Positions 18,380-26,758 of a DNA stretch of 30,000 bases are shown here, one piece after another. The translations under genes were made by a program, and so were the position numbers. Below the pieces are notes generated by a model that was not told where the DNA came from, did no database searches, and saw nothing but the letters and a program-made list of their open reading frames with translations. Source of the stretch: Prorocentrum cordatum (lineage: Eukaryota > Sar > Dinophyceae > Prorocentrales > Prorocentraceae). The stretch's first letter is position 1, and the number at the start of each line of letters is the position of its first letter. The stretch spans positions 1,019,287-1,049,286 of the forward strand of contig CAUYUJ010014260.1 in assembly GCA_963575745.1 (NCBI GenBank). Reading direction: 5' to 3'.

Positions 18380-18456
18380 GCCCTTCAGCGAAACAGAAGC
18401 GCCCTCGAAGCGAGGTGGAGGTGGGATCCGAGCTTCAGCGCTACAGAAACGCCCTC
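18380..18456. repeat. Short direct repeat pair
   Basis: CTTCAGCGAAACAGAAGCGC and CTTCAGCGCTACAGAAACGC, each followed by CCTC, are spaced about 53 bp apart. Confidence 0.6.
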
Positions 18457-18553
18457 TGACGGAGCCGCGACGGCCGGACGAGACACGGCCCAAGACTCTG
18501 ATGCAGAGGGCGGCGACGTCGCGGAGCAACGGAGAGATTCCACCTGCGCTGTC

Positions 18554-18682
18554 GGAGGTCCGTGCGGAGTTCTCTGGAAGGCGCTGGGCCCCGCCCCCCT
18601 GGCCCGCTTCGCGCGGCAGGGGCTGTGCTCTCACGCCGCCGCCAGGGGGGCCAGCGCCGCCCCCAGACCTCAGAAAGTCTGG
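18554..18682. mobile_element. Family A fold-back element, copy 3 (diverged)
   Basis: The left end GGAGGTCCGTGCGGAGTTCT resembles the 9120 copy. The interior has CCCGCTTCGCGCGG (P1-like) and GCCGCCGCC (P2-like) between GGCGCTGGGCC and GGCCAGCGCC. The right arm is eroded. It lies next to the exon-like stretch at 18725-18880. Confidence 0.6.
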
Positions 18683-18724
18683 TGTGTGTGTGTGTTATGC
18701 AATGCTCGATCCTCCGAAGCTCTG

Positions 18725-18880
18725 CTGATTGGCGCAGGGATGGAAGCGGGAGGAGGCGACCTCGTCCACCGACGTGCCCAGCGGGGGTCGAAGGTGGACG
18801 TAGACCACCACCGACACCGCCGACAGGAGCAGCCAGACGTGCTCCGACTGCAGAAGCGGCCCGACCTGGGCCTCCAGCGC
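18725..18880 (-). CDS. Candidate exon with a membrane-helix-like segment
   Basis: On the minus strand, after an acceptor-like CCTTCTAG, about 50 codons have mainly G/C third positions. They encode a hydrophobic stretch (HVWLLLSAVSVVVYVHLRPP) followed by GTSVDEVASSRFH. It could be one membrane span of a transporter-like protein, but I cannot name a family. The 3' boundary is unclear: GTCGGTGGAC offers a possible donor. No partner exon was found. Confidence 0.35.
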
Positions 18881-18937
18881 CTAGAAGGCCACGGGGAGGG
18901 CGGCGAGAGGGCAAGCTCAATCAACGTCAAACCGGAA

Positions 18938-19130
18938 AATCGGATCGCATCAGAATGTGCGCCGGATCGGGTTGGATCGGCGCGGCGTCCTAATCGAATC
19001 AGATCGGCCGCGCCAAGATTCCCAGCAACGCCTTGCAAGCATCGGTGCGCATCGGACCGTCGGAATACCATAGCCGAATCGGACTGGGCACGCTAAGATC
19101 GATATTGAATCGGATCGTCTGGATCCGAAT
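18938..19130. repeat. Cluster of GAATCGGATCG-like words
   Basis: ATCGGATCG, CGGATCGGGTTGGATCGG, GAATCAGATCGG, GCATCGGTGCGCATCGGACC, CGAATCGGACTG and GAATCGGATCG occur within 190 bp. It is a degenerate array without a fixed period. Confidence 0.55.
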
Positions 19131-19223
19131 TCAACCTGCAAGGGGGAGGCTCGAGGAGGGAGACGCGAGAAGGGAGGGGGAGAGATTGACGAACAAAAAC
19201 TACATAATGGATAGCGTTTGGGA

Positions 19224-19345
19224 ACTCAGCGCGGATTTTTTGGTTGGCGCTGGACCCCCCTGGCGGCGCCTCCGGCAGCGTCCCTGTCGCGCTTTGCGCG
19301 CCAGCACAGGGCCACCGCCGCCCCTAGCAATTCGCGTGGGCCTCC
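19224..19345. mobile_element. Family A fold-back element, copy 4
   Basis: Inverted ends CTCAGCGCGGATTTTTTGG and CAATTCGCGTGGGCCTCC flank P2 (GGCGGCGCCTCCGGC) and P1 (GCGCTTTGCGCGCC), with the internal order reversed relative to the 7477 copy, so the element lies in the opposite orientation. Confidence 0.65.
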
Positions 19346-19710
19346 AATAATTCTACTTATGCTGCTTATTCTTTCCGAAGACGAGCAGCGAAGGCGGGAG
19401 GGAAAGGAAAAATGCAAAGGGGTCGGCATTAAAGGTCGTGCGACAAGGAAGCGGGTGAGAAAAACGGAGACGAGCGGACAAACGGAATGTCTGGGTGAGC
19501 CGCAGATGCGGGGACCGAGCCACTTACTACTTGCACGGGCGGTGAATGGGGGGAGGGGCTGGTAGGCAGGAAAAGAAAATAGAGGAAAGGAAACAAAGGG
19601 ATATCCCTTCGTGGCGGCATGAGATCGCCAGATGGGGCATTTTGGAAGACCGCGGAGGCGTCCTGAGGCAACAAAAACAGCCCAACATATAGAAAAAACC
19701 CAGAAGCATG
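19346..19710. other. Stretch between family A and SatE without a gene
   Basis: Purine-rich on the plus strand. The long minus frame (19933-19226) is open through it, but it also runs into SatE repeats and family A, so it is not credible as one gene. Confidence 0.35.
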
Positions 19711-20872
19711 TAATTAGCCTGGCGAGTGACCCAACCATATGCAGGCATGATTGCCGCAGGGCAAGCGGGCAGTAGGGGGGGGAGCTCCCTATGGGGCCAC
19801 GAAGCGTGTGACGGATGAGCCAAGCGGGCTGGGCGCCGCCTAGCGGGCGCTGCCATTTGGGTTTTCGGCGGGGCTCCCTACGGGGGCTGCGCAACGCGTG
19901 AGGGGTGTGCCGAACTTTGGGCGGTGGCGCCATGCAGGCGCTGCTGCTGGGACCTTCGGCGGAGCTTCATAGTACCACGGAAAAGATGAGTGGTGTGCCA
20001 AAATGGGGCGGTGGCGCCATGCGGGCGCTGCCATTTGGGCCTTTGGTGGGGAGGGTGCCTGTGTGGCCCCGAAGCGCGTGAGGGGTGTGCCAAAAGTTGG
20101 GCGGTGGCGCCATGTGGGCGCTGCCGTTTGGGCTTTCGGTGGAGCTCCCTATGTGGCAACGCCACGTGTGAGAGGTGTGCCAAAATCTGGGCGGTGGCGC
20201 CATGCGGGCGCTGCCATTTGGGCCTTCGGTGGAGCTCCCTATGGAGCCACGGAACGTGTGAGGGGTGTGCCAGAATTGGGGCGGTGGCGCCATGCGGGCG
20301 CCACCTTCGAGCCTCCAGTGGAGCTCCCTGTGGGGCCACGAAATGTGTGAGGTGTGTGTGTGTGCGTGTGTGCCAAAATTTGGGCGGTGTCGCCATGCGG
20401 GCGCTGCCTTTGGGCCTTCGGTGGAGCTTTTTGGAGCCACGACACGTGAACGGTGTGCCAAAATTTGGGCGGTGGCGCCATGCGGGCGCTGCCATTTTGG
20501 CTTCACGTGGTGTGCGAAAATAAGGCGGTGGTGAGGTGTGTCAAAATGGAACGGTTGCGTTATGCGGGCGCTGCCTTCGGTTGAGCTCTCTATGGGGCAA
20601 CGAAACGTGTGAGGTATGTGCCAACATTGGAACGGTGGTGCCATGTAGGGCAATGCCAAGTGGGCCTTCGGTGGAACTTGATGGGGCCACGAAACGAGTG
20701 AGGGGTGTGCCGAAGTGGTTGACATGCGGAGGGCGAAAAGTAAGGATGGGAGGAGGAAGGAACGGCGGGAGGAGGAAAGGAGAGGAGGGGAGGGGAGAGG
20801 AGAGGAGGGGAGAGAAGACGCGGGGCACTCTCTCTTCAAAACGAGGACCCAAAACCGTAGGACGGTTGGAAT
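19711..20872 (-). mobile_element. SatE element, copy 4 (complete, inverted)
   Basis: It begins TAATTAGCCTGGCGAGTGAC then CCAACCATATGC, the complement of the 10858-10903 end. It ends TCTCTTCAAAACGAGGACCC then GACGGTTGGAATA. Between are about 11 units of 68-100 bp built on GGGCGGTGGCGCCATGCGGG, CGCTGCCATTTGGGCCTTCG and GTGGAGCTCCCTATGGGGCC. Part of the unit (the GCGGTGGCGCC spacer) differs from copy 3, while the GAGCTCC...GTGTGCC core is shared. A GGA-rich tract precedes the 3' end, as in copy 1. Units are more diverged than in copy 3, suggesting greater age. Confidence 0.85.
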
Positions 20873-20890
20873 AAACATCCAAACGGTGTT

Positions 20891-21050
20891 TGGAGGCTTC
20901 CCGAATGGGGCCCGAGCTGATGGGGTCGCCCAATCCCCGCCGCGTCGACGATGCATCGGCGATACGCCGGCGACGTAGTGAGCTCCAGATCGCGCCGCAG
21001 CGCCGATGTTTTGGCGATGCTGCGCGGTCCTGGGGGCGGACTTCTTCTGG
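20891..21050 (+). mobile_element. Family C element, copy 3
   Basis: It starts GAGGCTTCCCGAATGGGGCC (compare GAGGCCCCCAGAATGGGGTC at 8021), continues with GATGGGGTCG and CGACGATGCATCGGCGATAC, then GAGCTCCAGATCGCGCCGCA like the family block. The right end is lost. It starts about 18 bp after SatE copy 4. Confidence 0.6.
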
Positions 21051-21289
21051 CCCTCACTTGGACAACACACATCCTGTGACGCTGCCCGACCGCTGCATAA
21101 GACGGTGGGGGCCCCCAATATGCGGTAACCCACGGTAGGCCTCCGTTGCTCCATTTTCCACGATCCGTTGCCTCACGCATGATTCCTCGCTGTCGACCTC
21201 CAGACCTGTCGGTAGGGCGGACCAAACGTTTTGCCATATACTTCCTTACCATGCACGATCCTGAGGCTTGCAACCTCAAAGAGCGGGGA

Positions 21290-21570
21290 CCCCAAACAGT
21301 GTGTTCCTAGCAGTACACGTGGTACACCGTACATTGTACCATGTATGTGAGGCGATCGATGTGGTGCGATATATGTAGTGACATCTAATACGAGCACTCT
21401 ACGTTGTGAAATATATGCTTTGCCATCTATATAATGCATTCAACGTGGTAGCTCGATGTGGTATAAACTGTGTGGTGCGCGATCTATGCTACGCAATCTT
21501 ACTGGGGAACCGTATGTTCTGCAACCTATGCAATGCAATTTGTGGTGCAATGGATGTTTGTCCGCAATGA
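21290..21570. repeat. Degenerate tandem repeat (TATGTGGTGCAAT-like), low GC
   Basis: Recurring words include GATGTGGTGCGATATATG, CTCGATGTGGTATAAAC, GTGTGGTGCGCGATCTATG, CTACGCAATCTTAC, CTATGCAATGCAATTTGTGG and GGTGCAATGGATG. Spacing is irregular at about 20-30 bp. Its base composition is clearly lower in GC than the surroundings. Confidence 0.5.
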
Positions 21571-22089
21571 TTTGTCAACTCCACTTTTCGCGCAATCATC
21601 CCACCCACCAAACCACTGCTTGGTTTCAAACCCATGCGGCGGCGACTGCGACGACTGCTTGACGCAGGCTGGCGCATCGCTGCGGCCGCGCTAGCGCGCG
21701 CAGACTCGCGCGAGCGTGAATGGCGGTGGCTTCTCCTGGGGGCGGCAAGCACGAACAAAAACGTACATTGGGCACACGCGCGTAACAGAAGCACGGAGTC
21801 CAAAGCACCACTGAACACGTGCACTATGCTGTAAGCTGCCAGCGTAAGCCTGCATGCGACTCGCTGCAAGTCGCACGCGCGCGAAGGAACAACACGTCTT
21901 GGAGCAAAGCCACATTCCCTTGGAAAGCCGAAATGCAACCCCAGGTGCGAAACATATTGCAAATGCCTCGCGCAAGCTCGCTTGCCTGGCATATTGTCCT
22001 GACCGCAACCGTTCGCACATATTCAGACGCTTGCACCTGTTGTGCTCCACGGGGTCAAAGGGGGTCCCAGTCTGTAGGGAGGCGGGCTC
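21571..22089. other. Stretch with a minus-strand open frame of uncertain status
   Basis: The minus frame continuing from 22285 stays open to about 21691 but becomes Cys/Arg/Ala-rich after about 22000. I would not extend the ParB-like fragment through it without transcript evidence. Confidence 0.3.
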
Positions 22090-22285
22090 GGCAGAACACT
22101 CCTGAAGGTAGCAGCTCGGGATGCAAGCAATCCGCTTCTGCGTGTAGCGATGCTTGCCATCTAAGACTTCATAATGCGAGTTCCCCTGCCGACGCCAGAG
22201 ACGGTGAACCATCCACGCAATGGGTGTGCCAGCTGCCGAGGGAAAGGACTCCTTGGGTATGCTTAAAAGCCACGCCGCGACGGGC
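22090..22285 (-). CDS. Candidate exon with a ParB-like DGxHR motif
   Basis: On the minus strand the frame reads HYEVLDGKHRYTQKR followed by IACIPSCYLQEC, in a segment of about 60 residues that starts after an in-frame stop near 22285. ParB/sulfiredoxin-fold proteins have a hydrophobic strand, then DGxHR, a helix, and a strand often written IPxxx; this order is visible here. The rest of the fold is not, and codon use is mixed. It could be a fragment of a nuclease- or sulfiredoxin-like protein, or coincidence. Confidence 0.3.
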
Positions 22286-22689
22286 TACTAGACCCGCCTC
22301 AAAAATATCCTGATCAGAATGCGGTCCACGAGATAACTTCGACCGACTCTGAGAGAAAGTAAGCGCGAGGACGGCGACAGAAGGGGGAGGCTACACGAAG
22401 GAAAAGGGGGGGCGGATTATCGCTTCTGGTACTCGCTGTTTCTGCTCCTTCTCCCGATTCTGCTTCCTGCAATCTCTTCTCATCGTCCTATCCTCCCTCG
22501 TTGTTATCGCTCCTCCTCCTCCTCCTCCCCGTGGCCCGTCCGCATTATCGTCATACTGGCAAGCCCTCCTTCACATGATCCTCCATCATATTCCTGATCT
22601 GCCTTCCTCATGAGCCTCCTGCCGGTTCCTGGTCGAGGGGGCAGTGCGCCAAAGCGGCAGACGTGTACGAGTTGCAAGCGTCATCGAAC
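22286..22689. other. C/T-rich stretch without a gene
   Basis: Plus-strand pyrimidine-rich from 22430, including a short TCC run at 22511-22526. Nothing else is recognised. Confidence 0.4.
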
Positions 22690-22970
22690 GATGGAGATAA
22701 AGTGCAAACGAAACCATGCTCAACAATGTTGCTCATCTGTTGAAAGGGAATGTGTGCGGTGTGAGGTATGTGGTGAAAGCCTTGTGGTGTAAATTCTGCG
22801 ATGTGAGCCGTGGGGATGGCAACTGTGCGGTGCAGGCTATGTGCTGCAAGCGTTCTCGTGTAAACGGCGACTCGAACTGGAGGTCGAGGCTACGGGGTGC
22901 AAGCAAGGTGACGTCAGCTCTGCTGTGCCATATACGCGGTGCAAGCGATACGTTGGAAGCGATGGGAGGC
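22690..22970. repeat. Degenerate tandem repeat (TGTGCGGTGCAAGC-like)
   Basis: The words TGTGCGGTGTGAGGTATGTG, CTTGTGGTGTAAATTCTG, TGTGCGGTGCAGGCTATG, TGCTGCAAGCG, CGGGGTGCAAGC and CGCGGTGCAAGCGATACG recur. They resemble the array at 21290-21570, suggesting both derive from one ancestral repeat. Confidence 0.45.
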
Positions 22971-22977
22971 AGACTCT

Positions 22978-23146
22978 GGGGCCCTGGGACACACAAATAG
23001 ATACACACAAATAGCAGGATACCCCATATTGTCCCATATGTTCTGGGTTTTTGTTTGTCTTCCCCCCATCCCACTTCCCATATTCCCCCATACTTTCAAA
23101 GGAATCGACGATTCATTGTGTCTGTGTGTTGTTGTTCCCTCCTGAC
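22978..23146 (+). repeat. Interspersed repeat R, copy 2
   Basis: It matches 6537-6696: GGGGCCCTGGGACACACAAA, then TTCTGGGTTTTTGT, CTTCCCCCC, CCACTTCCCATA, GATTCATTGTGTCTG and TTCCCTCCTGA. The 5' boundary falls at the same base in both copies, while the sequences outside share nothing, so this is an interspersed repeat and not a segmental duplication. Confidence 0.8.
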
Positions 23147-23159
23147 CGTGGTGACAGCC

Positions 23160-23760
23160 ATGCCGCGCGAGCTCGGAGCACGGGGCGCCAGGCGAGGCGG
23201 CACCCGCGGGGCAGCCTGCGGGCACCCACTCCCGCGCACAAGTCGCCAGGCGAGGTGCCCACGAAGGCGGCACGATGCGGCACCGTGGCGCCACGAGGAC
23301 GAGGCGAAGGGAGGAGGAGGGAGGTAGAAGGAGGAGGAGGAGGTAGAAGGAGGAGGGGGAGGAGGAGGAGGAGGAGGAGGAGGAGGAGGAGGAGGAGGAA
23401 ACAGCGGCAGGCCCCCCAAAAGCGCGGGGCGCCCCAGGAGGCGCCCCAGGAGGCGGCCACGAGGCGGCAGCGTGGCGCGACCTCGCCACATGCGCCCCAG
23501 GCGTGGGGCGCCCACGGGGCGCCCCGCGAGGCGGCACCAGTGCGGCACGGTGGCGCCCACATCGAGGAACCCGCCCAACGCCCCAGCGCACGGGGCGCCC
23601 ACGAGGTGCCCACGAGGCGGCACAATGCGGCATCGTGGCGCAACCTCGGCATGCCCCCCAAGGCGCGGGGCGCCCACGAGGCGCCCCGGGAGGCGGCACC
23701 GGCGGCACCGTGGCGGCAACCCGGGATACCCGTCCAGGCCCTTCGGGACCAAGTCGGGTC
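23160..23760. repeat. GC-rich degenerate tandem array
   Basis: Blocks GCGCGGGGCGCCCACGAGGC, GCCCACGAGGCGGCAC, ATGCGGCACCGTGGCGC and ACCTCGGCATGCCCCCCAAG recur about every 80-110 bp. Long open frames on both strands (for example minus 23838-23113) are repeat translations with Trp/Ala/Arg-rich periodicity. Confidence 0.65.
23325..23400. repeat. (GGA)n microsatellite
   Basis: A GGA/GGTAGAA-rich start, then about 16 GGA units, inside the GC-rich array. Confidence 0.9.
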
Positions 23761-23884
23761 GCCTGAAGGCGAGCACTGGTTTGGAAAACCTGCCAGCCCA
23801 TGTTCGGACGCAGCGCGGTGGCTGGCACCTCGAAGCACCCCGCAAAATGAGCCTCCCTGCTTCAGACTTCTTGAAGCTTGAGCT

Positions 23885-24062
23885 TAGCTGCCCCGATACG
23901 CAACACGCAACGCGTATCGTATTGATGCGGAGCTCCACACGTAGGCTGAAAGCGTGGGTCAGGCGCGATACGCTCGCCAAAACGTGGTCCGATACGTGGG
24001 GCCAGCATTCAACGTATTGGCACGGACGTCTTGAACACGGGACGTATTGCGTTTCAAAACGG
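23885..24062. repeat. Cluster of ATACG/CGTATTG words
   Basis: CGATACGCAACACGCAACGCGTATCGTATTG-type sequence (described in parts: CGATACG, CGTATCG, CGTATTG) recurs six or more times in both orientations. CGATACG and CGTATCG form an inverted pair at about 23893-23920. No gene was found. Confidence 0.5.
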
Positions 24063-24067
24063 GCGCA

Positions 24068-24600
24068 TCAAGGCAACCAAGAGCTTGAGATGTCCGGCCC
24101 GCAGTGGGACTCCGAGGCCCTGCAGGGCCCTGCAGCGCGGTAGAGGTCTGGGACGTCGGCCCCGTCGAGGCCCCGCAGGGGGAGCTCCGGAGACCCTCCA
24201 GAGGAGCGCGAAGACCACGGCCGGTGCATGCCCGTGCGGAGCGCCGAAGAAGGAACGACGAGGACGTCGTGGCCACGGCGAGCATCGGCCACGAAGGGGT
24301 CCCCCGATCTGAATCTGAGGAGCGGCCCGAAAACCGTAGCCGCTCCTGAGCTCAAAGGCATCGTTTCAGCGCCTTGCCTGTGGGGAGTGGGCCATGCTCG
24401 CAGAGGGCACTCGGGGGCGAGGGAGCGCTCGCTCAGCAGGCGCTGGCGGCTGGCAAAATCCAGACAAAGGCGGTCCTGCTGCAACTTGTCCAGAAATGAT
24501 CGTCTCACCCACGGATCCGCTTCGAGCTTGCGGCGGTCCAAGCTGCTGAACGTGAAGGAGCACTGCACTTCGCTGGAGGGCGGTACACATATTTGTGATG
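24068..24600 (-). CDS. Hypothetical protein-like ORF or exon group, unknown family
   Basis: The minus-strand frame encodes about 175 residues of varied composition. The part near 24560-24420 looks helical and charged (SLDRRKLEADPWVRRSFLDK, then LQQDRLCLDFASRQRLLSER). The part near 24330-24200 includes GDPFVADARRGHDVLVVPSS. Donor-like GTGGGTGAGA and GGCAAGG sites lie within, so the true structure may be split. The upstream boundary is the CTC-rich tract at 24620. No motif identifies a function. Confidence 0.38.
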
Positions 24601-26200
24601 GCAAGAGACAAGACCAGAAGCCCCCTCCTCCTTCTCCTCCCGCTCCTCCTCCACCCTCCCTCACTCGCCCCCCCCTCTCATCCGTTCTTACTCTCTCCTC
24701 ATTCCCACCTCACTGCTCCAACTGCTGATGCTGCTATTGCTATTGCTGCTCCCGCTTCTGCTCCTGCTCCTGCTCCTGCCCCCGCTCCAGCTCACGCATC
24801 CGCTTCTGATGCTGTTACTCGTCGCCCTCGTCCTCGCCGTCCTGCTTCGAAGCTCCCCCATGCCGCCTTAAGTTCCTCTTGCTCCTCCACCTGTGCTGCC
24901 CAGAAATGATATGGAGTGGGAGAGGGCTCCTTCGCCGCCGTCATTCGGTTTCGACATCTCGCATCGGTCGGGCCAGGAAAATCGACCTCCTCCTCCTTCT
25001 CCTCCTCCTCCTCCTCCGCATCATCCCTTCGGCTAGTAATGCTTGTCCCGCTGCACTCCCTGGCTCCCTGCATTTTGGCCGCGTATCAAATACGCGTCTG
25101 ACGGATGTTGCCAGCCCGCTACAGCGGGTGAGGTGGGGGGCAGATCCGAGCCTAGGCTCTGGCACTCTCTTGTCACGATCTGCATTCAGCTGTCACGATC
25201 AGGCATAAAAGACATCCACTGCCAAGTACAACATTGAATGATGCACGCATCGAGGCATGGTGGACGACATCGGCAGGCTCTGCCTTCAATTCCTCTGCCT
25301 CCTTGTCGCCTGGATCCTCCTCGTTCAATCCCCATTGCGCCAGCCACCAGGTCCTAGGTCTGTCCGCCCGCTCCTCCCCGTCCTCCAGCCTCTCCTCCTC
25401 CTCTTCCTTCTGCTCCTCTTCCTCCTGCTCCTCCTGCGCCTCCTCCTCCTCCTCCTCCTCCTCCTCCTCCTCCTCTCATCAATCCTCGACGCTGAAGACA
25501 CGGAAGCAAGGCCCCTCCCTTGCAACGGCAGCTTCCAACAAGAGCGACTCGCTTACGTATCCATCAAACTTGTAGACCTCATGGATGCGACATGTTGGCA
25601 ACACGTGGGCACAGCTTATAAACAAGACGCGCAAGCCGATCCGGCCAGAAAGCACCACAGTCCCCAGAAATTCAAGCAGACAATGAGGGCTCATCAAGGA
25701 CAAGCCTACTTCGCAAGTACAAGGCATTGAAGCGTGGCGACAACTTGGTAGATGTAAGGGATTCAGCCACTGATGTCAAATCCGGCAGCACGCGAGGATA
25801 CAGCAACGGCCACCTCATCTTTCTCGTCGTCGTCGTCGTCATCCTTCTGCCCGTCCATCTCGTGGTTCTCCTCTCGTCACTACTCCCTTCGTCCTCTTCA
25901 CAATATTCCTCGCCCTATTCGTCGTCCTCCTCCTCCTCTTCATCTTCCTCCTCATTCGCATCCTCCTCCCCACTGGCGTCCTCAGTCTCCTCAACATCGC
26001 CCTCCCTCTTCTCAACAACAGAGGTATGGGGCTCCTCCTCATCCTCTTGACCGCCACCTGTTCTTCCTCCTCCTTGCCTTCGTCCTCAACATCCTCATTC
26101 TCTTGGTGACTCCGCCTCTTTCTCGTGCTCATACTCGTCCACCTCATCGCCCGCGTCATCAACCTCATCCTTCTTCCTTGACGCGGTGCCAAGGCCAGGT
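24601..26200. repeat. CTC/TCC-rich polypyrimidine region
   Basis: Several trinucleotide tracts: GCTCCTGCTCC-type at 24740-24790, CTCCTC at 24980-25016, CTC at 25383-25475, GTCGTC at 25826-25841, and TCCTCC at 25925-25970. Minus frames are acidic (for example EEDANEEEDEEEEE near 25950 and DEVDDAGDEVDEYEHEKEAE near 26140) and might be real acidic protein segments, but the composition follows from the repeats. No start, splice pair or domain is visible. Confidence 0.6.
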
Positions 26201-26453
26201 GCACCTGGACGCTCGCCGGCAGGCTGGCGACCGCTCTAAAAACAACGTATTGTATGAGGATCCCGTGACTCTGCCGGCGGTTCAGACCAGGCCGACGCGT
26301 CGCCCACAAGGGTGCGACTGCTCGTTGGAGGCATTTCTCCTCCTCCTCCGCCTCCTGCCGCTGAACCTTCCTGCTCGCGACGCGAGCGCGGGTCGCGCGG
26401 CGAAGCCAGCGAAGGAAGGGGAGGGGGAGAAAGCGGGGAGGGGCGAGCCAGGC

Positions 26454-26473
26454 CGACCAAACCAAAGTTTGGT
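26454..26473. repeat. Short palindrome GACCAAAC...GTTTGGTC
   Basis: GACCAAAC and GTTTGGTC flank CAAA. It lies directly beside the larger palindrome at 26480. Confidence 0.7.
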
Positions 26474-26479
26474 CTGCTC

Positions 26480-26551
26480 GGCCCCGGCCATCAGCCCCCC
26501 ACCCCCTCGTTTGAAACGAGGGGGTTGTGGGGGGGGGTGATGGCCGGGGCC
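26480..26551. repeat. Long near-perfect palindrome, about 34-bp arms
   Basis: GGCCCCGGCCATCA, then CCCCCCACCCCCTCGTTT on the left, pairs with AAACGAGGGGGTTGTGGGGG then TGATGGCCGGGGCC on the right, with almost no loop (centre TTTGAAA near 26513). It could extrude as a cruciform or fold as a very stable RNA hairpin. It is 70 bp from family A copy 5. Confidence 0.9.
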
Positions 26552-26623
26552 CACTTCAAGCCCTGCCTGCTGGCCCGCCGCCCTCACCAGGAGCAGAACA
26601 GGCCGCATCCGCGCAAACGTCGG

Positions 26624-26758
26624 GCGCTTCACGCGGATCTCCGGAGTTTGTGCTGCCCCCCCCCCACTGGCGGAGCCTCCGGCGCCGCCCCTGAGGCCGC
26701 TCCTGGCGCGCCTCTGAGGGTGGGGTCCAGCGCCGGCCCAGGAAATCCGCGCGGAGCT
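26624..26758. mobile_element. Family A fold-back element, copy 5
   Basis: Inverted ends GCGCTTCACGCGGATCTCCG and CAGGAAATCCGCGCGGAGC flank P2 (GGCGGAGCCTCCGGCGCCGC) and P1-like CCTGGCGCGCC, in the orientation of the 19224 copy. Right-flank GCTTGTGCGTGTGTGCTTTT resembles the outer arm of the 7432 copy. Confidence 0.7.

Noticed and set aside
20485-20510. GCCATTTTGGCTTCA as a relict dinoflagellate spliced leader (its end is CCATTTTGGCTCAAG)
   Set aside because: It is a variant of the SatE unit word GCCATTTGGGCCTTC present in every neighbouring unit, so the match is coincidental.
23096-23980. 294-codon minus-strand ORF
   Set aside because: It spans the GC-rich tandem array and the GGA microsatellite; the protein is periodic repeat translation with poly-Pro/Ser.
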